From positions 1 through 64,000 of the forward strand of contig JBQTIR010000003.1 of NCBI GenBank assembly GCA_052387905.1: 64,000 nt of DNA. Direction: 5' to 3'. Under the pieces are notes generated by a model. It was not told the DNA's origin, ran no database searches, and saw only the letters and a program-made list of their open reading frames with translations. A program made the position numbers and the translations under genes. Positions within the stretch are counted from its first letter, which is position 1, and each line of letters starts with the position of its first letter. Below are positions 50,325 through 56,826 of the stretch, piece by piece. The DNA comes from JBQTII01 sp052387905. GTDB taxonomy: Bacteria; Actinomycetota; Actinomycetes; Sporichthyales; Sporichthyaceae.

Positions 50325-51479
50325 GTGACCATCCCTGCGCCCACCGTCGAAGGCCATGTCGCCGCTGGCTTCGAGCGCGTGCACGAAGCTTTCGAGGCCA
50401 ACTTTGCCCGCTACGGCGAGGTCGGCGCCGCGTGTTGCGTCTACATCGATGGCCGCCGGGTCGTCGACCTGACGGGAGGCCGGTTCGCCCCAGGTAGCGA
50501 TGCACCGTACGCCGCCGACACCCTGCAACTGGTGGCCTCAGCGACCAAGGGTGCGCTGGCGATCTGCGCGTGGCGGCTCGCCGAACGCGGCGAGCTCGAT
50601 CTCGACGCCCCCGTCGCGCAGTACTGGCCGGAGTTCGCGGCGGGCGGTAAGGCTGCGGTGCCGGTGCGCGCCTTGCTCAGTCACCGGGTGGGTCTGCCAT
50701 ACGTCGATGCCGAACTCTCGCTGGCGGACCTATGCGCCTGGGAGCCCGCGGTCACGGCGCTCGCCGCGCAGACGCCGGCCTGGGAACCGGGGACAGCGCA
50801 CGGCTACCACGCGCTGACGTTCGGGTGGCTGGTCGGTGAGGTGCTCTCCCGCATCACCGGTATGACGCCGGGTCAGTTGAGCCGGCGCGAGATCGCCGAG
50901 CCGCTCGGCCTCGACCTCTGGGTCGGTCTTCCCGATGAGTTGCTCCCCCGGGTCTCTCCGCTGCTGCCCGTCGTGCGCGAGGAGAATGCCCCACCGGACC
51001 CGTTGCTCCTGCTGATCGCCGACCCGGCCTCACTCGCGCACCGGGCGTTCTTCGTCCGCGCCGGGCTGCTGGGCGCCATGAACGACCGGTCGCTGTGGGC
51101 GGCCCAGCTACCGGCGGCCAACGGCATCGCGAACGCCCGCGCCCTGGCCACGATGTATGCCGCGTGCTTGGACGAGGTCGACGGGGTGCAGCTGCTCGCG
51201 CCGGACACGGTGCGCGCGGCGATGCTTCCCCAGAGCGTGGGCCGCGACCTGGTGATCGGCACCGACGACCGCTTCGGCACCGGCTTCCAGCTCTCCTTCG
51301 ACCGGCGCCCGATGGCCGGTGACGGCTCGTTCGGCCACTACGGCCTCGGCGGCTCGGTCGGTTTCGCGCATCCGGAGCACGGCTTGGCCTTCGGCTACGT
51401 CGTCAATCAGATGCTGCCGGGTAGCGCGGTCGACCCCCGGTCGGCTGCACTCGTTACGGCAGTGCTCGCCTGCCTGTGA
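50325..51479 (+). CDS. Serine hydrolase, beta-lactamase/EstB family
   Basis: A 384-aa class C beta-lactamase-fold hydrolase. The nucleophile motif SATK (LVASATKGALAICAWRLAERGEL) is near residue 73. The tyrosine motif is GYHALTFGWLVGEVLSRITG near 164, and the third motif region is HYGLGGSVGFAHPEHGLAFGYVVN. The family includes esterases and carboxypeptidases; there is no signal peptide, so a cytosolic esterase is more likely than resistance. GTG 50325 gives MTIPAPTVEGHVAAGFERV, the family start. Confidence 0.9.
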   Translation: MTIPAPTVEGHVAAGFERVHEAFEANFARYGEVGAACCVYIDGRRVVDLTGGRFAPGSDAPYAADTLQLVASATKGALAICAWRLAERGELDLDAPVAQYWPEFAAGGKAAVPVRALLSHRVGLPYVDAELSLADLCAWEPAVTALAAQTPAWEPGTAHGYHALTFGWLVGEVLSRITGMTPGQLSRREIAEPLGLDLWVGLPDELLPRVSPLLPVVREENAPPDPLLLLIADPASLAHRAFFVRAGLLGAMNDRSLWAAQLPAANGIANARALATMYAACLDEVDGVQLLAPDTVRAAMLPQSVGRDLVIGTDDRFGTGFQLSFDRRPMAGDGSFGHYGLGGSVGFAHPEHGLAFGYVVNQMLPGSAVDPRSAALVTAVLACL

Positions 51480-51499
51480 GCGGGATGACCGCGCGGTGC

Positions 51500-52015
51500 T
51501 CAGTCCAGGCAGAAGAGCGTGGCCTGGGCGATCCCGACGACCCCGGGGGCGTACCCGTCCGCGAAGGCCTGCGCGTCATCCTGCGTCGCGAAGTACACCG
51601 CGACGCGGAAGTACTCTCCCTCACCGAGCCCGAGCTCCTCCGCGGCACCCATGTCGCACCCGAGCTCCCCACTGGAGTACAACCATCCGTTGCTGACCGC
51701 GTCCGCCTCGGCCACGTCGATCTCGTCGGTGGATTCGGCGCCCTCGACGACGGCGAGATAGACCCCGAAGACCTCGTCGCCCTGGGCCACCTCGATGGGT
51801 TCGGGCAGCTCAGCGCCCGCAGACGCGATGGGCTCGACCTCGGAAACCCCGGACTCGTCGTCGGTGCTCGACGAGGGCGCGGGCAGCGGGGCAGCCTCGG
51901 TGAGGGTCGGCGTCGGCGCCGCCAGGCCCGCACTGTCCTGGAGCGGGTCATCGGCGCCGCACCCTGCCAGCAGGACGGCACCCAGGATCGCGGCGGGCAC
52001 AAGGCGTCGATTCAT
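51500..52015 (-). CDS. Putative lipoprotein
   Basis: A 171-aa predicted lipoprotein with lipobox AVLLAGCGA (Cys19) and an acidic Ser/Thr/Pro linker. A C-terminal domain (DEVFGVYLAVVEGAESTDEIDVAEADAVSNGW, FRVAVYFATQDDAQAFADGY, GIAQATLFCLD) looks like a sporulation-related or SPOR-like alpha/beta fold, but this is weak. ATG 52015 has TACGGT six bases upstream. It converges with the hydrolase gene. Confidence 0.7.
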   Translation of the reverse strand: MNRRLVPAAILGAVLLAGCGADDPLQDSAGLAAPTPTLTEAAPLPAPSSSTDDESGVSEVEPIASAGAELPEPIEVAQGDEVFGVYLAVVEGAESTDEIDVAEADAVSNGWLYSSGELGCDMGAAEELGLGEGEYFRVAVYFATQDDAQAFADGYAPGVVGIAQATLFCLD

Positions 52016-52021
52016 GGGATC

Positions 52022-52027
52022 ACCGTA
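52022..52027 (-). promoter_or_regulatory. Leaderless -10 box (TACGGT)
   Basis: TACGGT, six bases, then ATG at 52015. Confidence 0.5.
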
Positions 52028-52088
52028 CGCGGCTGACGTGCGGTCACGGCGCGCGGCAGACGCCCGGCCACGCTCGCTCCGGTGGCAC

Positions 52089-52739
52089 CTACCCCCGATT
52101 GCCCACCGGGACCGCGCGCGGGCGGCGGGTGCGCGAGCGTTGGGCCGGAACCGGCGCGGTCGCAGCGGTAACACCCGCCGCGACCGGAGAGGTCTCGACC
52201 GGACGCATGCGGCTCGGGAACAGCTCGGGCAGTTCGACGTACAGGGTGGTCAGCACGTCGGCGAGCGCACGCGAGGTGCGACGCAGGTAGTACGCCGCCT
52301 CCAGCACCCAGTCCGCGACGGCCTTCGCCATCGGGTCCTCGATGCGGTTCTCCAGCGCGAGGTAGAGCAACGCCGTGTCGACGTGAGGGTGCGTCAGGCC
52401 GACCACGCAGTCCGGGCCGCCGTCCTCGCCCGCACCCACCGCCCAGCCGAAGCGGGCCAGACCTGCCAGCCGCTCCCGGTGACGCTCCATGAGCGTGTCG
52501 GTTTCCTCGGCGAGCACCAGCAGCACCGCCTCAACCAGGGCAGCCATCGGGGCTGTACCCGCACCGCCCTCGGCGTCGTGGGCGACGAGCGCTGCGGCGG
52601 CCAGCACGTAGTCGACACCGCCCCGCTGCGCATACAGGTCCGAGGACGGCACCCGCTTACGCCCGGGCACCGGAAGCGCCAGAGGCACGTAAGTGGCGCC
52701 ATCCTGATGCCGACGTCCAGCCTTGTGTCGCAGAGCCAC
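52089..52739 (-). CDS. Protein of unknown function next to sigK
   Basis: A 216-aa protein that I do not recognise. It is mostly helical (GVDYVLAAAALVAHDAEGG, MAALVEAVLLVLAEETDTLMERHRERLAGLARFGWAVG, TALLYLALENRIEDPMAKAVADWVLEAAYYLRRTSRALADVLTTLYVELPELF) and ends in a basic Ala/Thr/Pro-rich tail. There is no membrane helix or zinc motif, so it is not an RskA-type anti-sigma factor. GTG 52739 has GGGGGG just upstream. A perfect 20-base palindrome lies 25 bases before the start. The sigma factor gene begins upstream on the same strand. Confidence 0.6.
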   Translation of the reverse strand: MALRHKAGRRHQDGATYVPLALPVPGRKRVPSSDLYAQRGGVDYVLAAAALVAHDAEGGAGTAPMAALVEAVLLVLAEETDTLMERHRERLAGLARFGWAVGAGEDGGPDCVVGLTHPHVDTALLYLALENRIEDPMAKAVADWVLEAAYYLRRTSRALADVLTTLYVELPELFPSRMRPVETSPVAAGVTAATAPVPAQRSRTRRPRAVPVGNRG

Positions 52740-52763
52740 GATTCCCCCCGGATTCGTCCGATG

Positions 52764-52783
52764 AACGCGGACATGTCCGCGTT
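52764..52783. promoter_or_regulatory. 20-base perfect palindrome before the unknown gene
   Basis: AACGCGGACA followed by its exact complement TGTCCGCGTT, 25 bases before the GTG at 52739. A related GTCCG/GCGGAC pair overlaps it at 52757-52772. With no loop it is more likely a protein-binding site than an RNA hairpin. A CTGAC-G-GTCAG dyad lies further up at 52828-52838. Confidence 0.6.
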
Positions 52784-52915
52784 GTCCTTCAGCATGATCC
52801 ATTGCGGCCTCACCTGGCGCCATCAGACTGACGGTCAGACCCACCTCAACCGAACGGTGGACCTCCACTCGGGGAGGAAATACCCGTCACGAATCGGCAC
52901 AATCGCCACGAAGGG

Positions 52916-53515
52916 TTAGAGCGCCGCGCCCAGGCAATCGCGCAGCCGAATCAGCCCGTCGCGCATCCGGGTCTTGACGGTGCCCAGCGGCTGGTCGAGG
53001 TACTCGGCGACCTCGCGGTAGCTGCGCCCGCCGTAGTACGCCAGCGTGATCGCCTCGCGCTGCACCGGGGTGAGCGATTGCAGGCACTTGCGGACCGCGT
53101 CGCGGTCCAAGCCCGCCTCGACGCTCTCCAGGACCGAGTCATAGTCGGGCTCGAGGTTGCGGATCGCGACCTTCTCCAGGCGGTCTGAGGCCGACTGCTC
53201 CGAGCGCACGCGGTCGACGGCGCGGCGGTGCGCCATCGTCATGATCCAGGCCATCGCGCTGCCCTGAGCGGGATCGAAGCGCGAGGCCGACTTCCAGACG
53301 CCGAGCAGGACCTCCTGCGCGACCTCCTCGGACTGCGCGGGATCACGGAGCACCCGGCGGACGAGGCCGTACACCGGCGCGCTGACGCGGGTGTAGAGCG
53401 CCTCGAATGCCCGCTCGTCGCCGCGCGCAACCGCGACCAGCAGGTCCTCGGAGGACTGCAGCACCGCAGGCTCGTCATAGCCGGCGAGCGAGAGGTGCGT
53501 GACGTCCGAACTCAT
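52916..53515 (-). CDS. sigK: ECF sigma factor, SigK/ECF19-like
   Basis: A 199-aa extracytoplasmic-function sigma factor. Sigma-2 is at about 25-95 (EDLLVAVARGDERAFEALYTRVSAPVYGLVRRVLRDPAQSEEVAQEVLLGVWKSASRFDPAQGSAMAWIMTMAHRRAVDRVRSEQ). Sigma-4 is at about 135-190 (LTPVQREAITLAYYGGRSYREVAEYLDQPLGTVKTRMRDGLIRLRDCL). The DPAQGSAMAWIMTMAHRRAVD pattern is typical of SigK. GGAGG lies three bases before ATG 53515. The RskA anti-sigma gene that normally follows is missing; an unrelated unknown gene is downstream. Confidence 0.9.
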   Translation of the reverse strand: MSSDVTHLSLAGYDEPAVLQSSEDLLVAVARGDERAFEALYTRVSAPVYGLVRRVLRDPAQSEEVAQEVLLGVWKSASRFDPAQGSAMAWIMTMAHRRAVDRVRSEQSASDRLEKVAIRNLEPDYDSVLESVEAGLDRDAVRKCLQSLTPVQREAITLAYYGGRSYREVAEYLDQPLGTVKTRMRDGLIRLRDCLGAAL

Positions 53516-53673
53516 GGTCCTCCGCGGATTGCCGGGCCCGGATAGCCCCGACCGGTCAGACGGGGAACCGACGGCCCCCCACTTGGGTGTCACTATGCCC
53601 GGTCCAGCTGTGCGCCGAGCCGCCAGGGCATCACGATTCGGCGAACACTGGGCAGCCAGCTCCCAGCCTCTTC

Positions 53674-53934
53674 TCAGGCGGGTGTGCCCCGAACGCGACT
53701 GCCCCGTCCGCGCAGCAGAGCCACGAGCGCGATACCGGAGATCAGCGACCAGACACCTTCCAGGAGTAGGAAACCCCAGGAGCGGTCCAGCCAGGCGAAT
53801 AGCGCCAGTGCGCCGGTGCCGAGGAAGTTCAGCCAGAGGTAGGTGGCCGAGTGCGGGGACATTCGACCCAGTTGTGCGCCGGTGAAGGCCCCCAGCACGA
53901 GCATGGCGGCGCCGACTTCGAGGAGTTCGTCCAT
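53674..53934 (-). CDS. Small membrane protein (CBU_0592-like)
   Basis: An 86-aa protein with three hydrophobic helices (VGAAMLVLGAFTGAQL, ATYLWLNFLGTGALALFAWL, WGFLLLEGVWSLISGIALVALL). The pattern YLWLNFLGTGALAL and FLLLEGVWSLIS fits the CBU_0592 family of integral membrane proteins, function unknown. Confidence 0.75.
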   Translation of the reverse strand: MDELLEVGAAMLVLGAFTGAQLGRMSPHSATYLWLNFLGTGALALFAWLDRSWGFLLLEGVWSLISGIALVALLRGRGSRVRGTPA

Positions 53935-53967
53935 CGCACCAGTTCACCGCATGAGGCATGCGGTGAA

Positions 53968-54243
53968 TCAGTGGGTGCGCTCTGTCCGGCCCTTCGAGCG
54001 CGAGGCGCGCTCCTTCGGGGGCGGCGCGACCACGACCGGGGGGCGCGCCTTGACCGGTTCGGAGAGACTGCGGGCCGGGGCGAGTTCGGATTCGCCGTCG
54101 CGACCATCGGATCCCAGCACCCAGGTCCCGGCTCCGACGCCCGCGAACGTCAGGGCGAGCGCAGCCACCAACGCGGCCCGGCGCGGCATGGACATGCCCG
54201 CCTCGTCTGCCGCGACCCCGGTCGCCTCGGTCTCCACACTCAT
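53968..54243 (-). CDS. Small single-span membrane protein
   Basis: A 91-aa protein with one membrane segment (AALVAALALTFAGVGAGTWVLGS) after a short acidic N-terminus and a basic, Pro-rich C-terminal tail. No family recognised. The ATG at 54243 has no clear ribosome-binding site, so the gene call is moderate. Confidence 0.5.
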   Translation of the reverse strand: MSVETEATGVAADEAGMSMPRRAALVAALALTFAGVGAGTWVLGSDGRDGESELAPARSLSEPVKARPPVVVAPPPKERASRSKGRTERTH

Positions 54244-54278
54244 GACCCGACGACGTTAGCGCCGTGACGGGTGTGTCC

Positions 54279-54296
54279 CGCGGCAGAAATGCCGCG
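54279..54296. other. GNRA-type hairpin before fgd
   Basis: CGCGGCA-GAAA-TGCCGCG: a 7-bp stem closed by a GAAA tetraloop on the plus strand, 135 bases before fgd. Its purpose is unknown; it may terminate or stabilise a transcript. Confidence 0.45.
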
Positions 54297-54346
54297 CCAT
54301 CGGCATCGGGTTACGAAGCCGGAACGCGCCCTTTGCCCGATCGCCG

Positions 54347-54374
54347 CCCACCGGAGCGGCTCGAGAGCGGTGGG
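54347..54374. promoter_or_regulatory. Dyad at the fgd promoter
   Basis: CCCACCG and CGGTGGG are perfect 7-base arms 14 bases apart. They lie directly before TAGGGT (54375-54380), a candidate -10 box for fgd. The dyad would cover the -35 region, suggesting an operator. Confidence 0.4.
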
Positions 54375-54430
54375 TAGGGTCTGCACTGGCCGCACCGCCC
54401 TGGCCGGTGAAGCGAGACGGGAGGCACGGC

Positions 54431-55453
54431 GTGGTGGACGCCCAGGGCATCCGGATCGGCTACAAGGCCTCGGCCGAGCAGTTCGCGCCCCGTCCGCTGG
54501 TCGAGTTCGCCGTATCCGCCGAGCGGCACGGCTTCGACAGTGCCGTCGTCAGCGATCACTTCCAACCCTGGCGCCACGACGGCGGGCACGCGCCGTTCGC
54601 CCTGGCCTGGCTGGCCGCGGTCGGCGAACGCACCGAGCGCCTGGTGCTCGGCACCTCGGTGCTCACCGCGACGTTCCGCTACAACCCGGCCGTGATCGCC
54701 CAGGCCTTCGCGACGATGGGTTGTCTGTACCCGGGGCGGGTGATGCTCGGCATCGGCACCGGCGAGGCGTTGAACGAGGTCGCGGTCTCCGGGATGCTCT
54801 GGCCCGAGTTCAAGGAGCGCTTCGGTCGCATGCGTGAGGCGATTGACCTGATGCGCGCGCTCTGGCGCGAGGAGCACGTCACTTTCGACGGCGAGTACTA
54901 CCGGACGGTGGACGCGACCGTCTATGACCGGCCGGAGACCCCGGTGCCGGTGTACATCGCAGCGGGTGGGCCGGTCGTGGCCCGCTACGCCGGCCGGGTC
55001 GGGGACGGCTTCATCTGCACCTCCGGCAAGGGGATGGATCTCTACGAGCAGGAGTTGGTCCCGGCCATCACCGAGGGCCTGGCGAAGGCCAGCCGCGCAC
55101 CGGAATCGCTGGACCGGATGATCGAGATCAAGCTGTCCTACGACCGCGACCGCGAGTTCGCCCTCGAGGCGACGCGGTTCTGGGCACCGCTGTCGTTGAC
55201 CGCCGAGCAGAAGCACACCGTGTCGAGTTCGCAGCAGATGCAGCGCCTCGCGGACGAGCTGCCGATCGAGCAGGTCGCCAAGCGCTGGATCGTCGCCGAC
55301 GACGCCGACGAGGCAGCCGAGGCCGTACGCCCTTACGTCGAGGCGGGCTTCCGCAACCTGGTGATCCACGCCCCCGGCCACGACCAGGAGCGCTTTCTTT
55401 CGCAGTTCGCCGCCGACGTCATGCCCAAGCTGCGCGCCCTCGCCACATCGTGA
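54431..55453 (+). CDS. fgd: F420-dependent glucose-6-phosphate dehydrogenase
   Basis: A 340-aa luciferase-fold enzyme that oxidises glucose-6-phosphate to 6-phosphogluconolactone while reducing coenzyme F420. It matches mycobacterial Fgd1 closely: [35 protein letters not shown] (catalytic His43), [43 protein letters not shown] (Glu112), [16 protein letters not shown] and [14 protein letters not shown]. The start is GTG 54431, with GGGAGG six bases upstream. It implies that the organism makes F420 and uses F420H2-dependent reductases. Confidence 0.94.
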   Translation: MVDAQGIRIGYKASAEQFAPRPLVEFAVSAERHGFDSAVVSDHFQPWRHDGGHAPFALAWLAAVGERTERLVLGTSVLTATFRYNPAVIAQAFATMGCLYPGRVMLGIGTGEALNEVAVSGMLWPEFKERFGRMREAIDLMRALWREEHVTFDGEYYRTVDATVYDRPETPVPVYIAAGGPVVARYAGRVGDGFICTSGKGMDLYEQELVPAITEGLAKASRAPESLDRMIEIKLSYDRDREFALEATRFWAPLSLTAEQKHTVSSSQQMQRLADELPIEQVAKRWIVADDADEAAEAVRPYVEAGFRNLVIHAPGHDQERFLSQFAADVMPKLRALATS

Positions 55454-55495
55454 CGTCCGACCAAGCGAGCGCTATAGGCCACATCTGGTCGGACG
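55454..55495. repeat. Intergenic inverted repeat (palindrome family, copy E)
   Basis: CGTCCGACCA (55454-55463) and TGGTCGGACG (55486-55495) are perfect 10-base arms around a 22-base loop containing GCGCTATAGGCC, similar to the CGCTATGGCG core of other copies. It begins immediately after the fgd stop and lies between convergent genes, so it can also serve as a terminator for both. Confidence 0.75.
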
Positions 55496-55507
55496 CTGGA
55501 CCTGCGG

Positions 55508-56008
55508 TCAGGCGAGCTCAGGGTGCGGCTCGTGTTCGCCGCCGGGCAGCGGGGGCAGCTCGCCGGACTTCTCGTAGTCGCTGAGCATCGCGATCCGGCG
55601 GGTGTGGCGCTCCTCGCCGGTGTAGGCGGTCTCCAGGAACAGCTCGACGAAGCGGGCGGCTTCCTCGGCGGTGTGCATCCGGGCGCCGAGGCTGATCACG
55701 TTGGCGTCGTTGTGCAGCCGGGCGAGCGTGGCGATCTCCTCACTCCACACCAGTGCGGCGCGAACCCCGTCGACCTTGTTCGCGGCGATCTGCTCCCCGT
55801 TGCCCGATCCCCCGAGCACGATGCCGAAACTGCCCGGGTCGGCGGCGGTCCGCGACGCCGCGAGCAGGCAGAACGGTGGGTAATCATCGAGCGGGTCATA
55901 GGTCAGCGGCCCGCAGTCCACCGGCTCATGACCGGCCCGCTCCAACCACTCCAGCAGGTGGTCCTTGAGTTCGAAGCCGGCATGGTCGGAGCCGAGGTAG
56001 ACGCGCAT
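55508..56008 (-). CDS. rpiB: Ribose-5-phosphate isomerase B
   Basis: A 166-aa RpiB that interconverts ribose-5-phosphate and ribulose-5-phosphate. MRVYLGSDHAGFELKDHL and GGSGNGEQIAANKVDGVRAAL are intact. The GGSGNGE loop with Glu is the actinobacterial version, in which Glu replaces the Cys of E. coli RpiB. HNDANVISLGARM and ERHTRRIAML bind phosphate. It is located beside the nitroreductase and pepN as in M. tuberculosis. Confidence 0.95.
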   Translation of the reverse strand: MRVYLGSDHAGFELKDHLLEWLERAGHEPVDCGPLTYDPLDDYPPFCLLAASRTAADPGSFGIVLGGSGNGEQIAANKVDGVRAALVWSEEIATLARLHNDANVISLGARMHTAEEAARFVELFLETAYTGEERHTRRIAMLSDYEKSGELPPLPGGEHEPHPELA

Positions 56009-56031
56009 GGGCCCTGAGTGTTCCAGGCAGC

Positions 56032-56709
56032 TCAGCCGAGCAGCGCAGCCGCCCCGGCGTCGAAGACCGGGCCGGAGTCTCGGGTGCGCTTGAGCTCGTA
56101 GAACCCCTCCGTCGAGGCCACCAGCACCACGCCGTCCCAGAGCAGGCCAGCGGCCTCGCCGACCGGGGCCGGGGTCACCACCGGGCCGAAGAAAGCGACC
56201 CCGCCGACGCTGACCACCGGGGTACCGACCTCCAGGCCAACCCGGGAGATGCCGTCGTGGTGGGAAACCTCAACCTCGACATCGAGCTTGGCGTCGTCCC
56301 AGGCTGCCATGAGCTCGCCCGGCAACGCGGCAGCGGCCAGTGCGTCTGCGACCACCGTGTGCTCGCGAGGGAGGCCCTGGTTGTGGAAGCGGCGCCCGAG
56401 TTCGGTGTACAGGCGCGCGACGGCCTCGTCGCCGTGGGCCTTCTTGGCGGCCATCACCACACGTCCGACGTTGCGGCCCGGTGCGAGGTTCTCGCGGTAC
56501 TCGGCGGAGATGTCTCGATCGGCGTTGAGCATCACCAGGCTCATCAGGTGCCAGCGCACCTGGATCGGGCGCACCTTCTCGACCTCGAGGATCCACCGCG
56601 AGGTCAACCACGCCCAGGGACACAGGGGGTCGAACCAGAAGTCGGCGACCTGGGCCGAATCGCGGGCGCCGGCGTCAGTTGCGCTCTGGTGCGGAAGGGT
56701 GACGGTCAT
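56032..56709 (-). CDS. DsbA-family mycothiol-dependent nitroreductase-like protein (Rv2466c type)
   Basis: A 225-aa thioredoxin-fold protein with a DsbA helical insert. Its active site reads FDPLCPWAWLTSRWILEVEKVR: Cys30 is kept, but the second position is Ala33 where M. tuberculosis Rv2466c has Cys (CPWC). It may therefore work as a monothiol enzyme with mycothiol. AGLLWDGVVLVASTEGFYELKRTR is the conserved end. GAGGAGA lies before ATG 56709. It is followed by rpiB and divergent from pepN, the same order as Rv2465c-Rv2467. Confidence 0.9.
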   Translation of the reverse strand: MTVTLPHQSATDAGARDSAQVADFWFDPLCPWAWLTSRWILEVEKVRPIQVRWHLMSLVMLNADRDISAEYRENLAPGRNVGRVVMAAKKAHGDEAVARLYTELGRRFHNQGLPREHTVVADALAAAALPGELMAAWDDAKLDVEVEVSHHDGISRVGLEVGTPVVSVGGVAFFGPVVTPAPVGEAAGLLWDGVVLVASTEGFYELKRTRDSGPVFDAGAAALLG

Positions 56710-56826
56710 GATTCTCCTCGCTCAGGCGGCGGGTCGTGGACGATCATGCCTGCCGCGCTGCTGAATCCCTGCCCGGTCCGCGTGAAAGGATGCGCGCACC
56801 ACCCGCGGACCAGGTCTGGAGAACGC

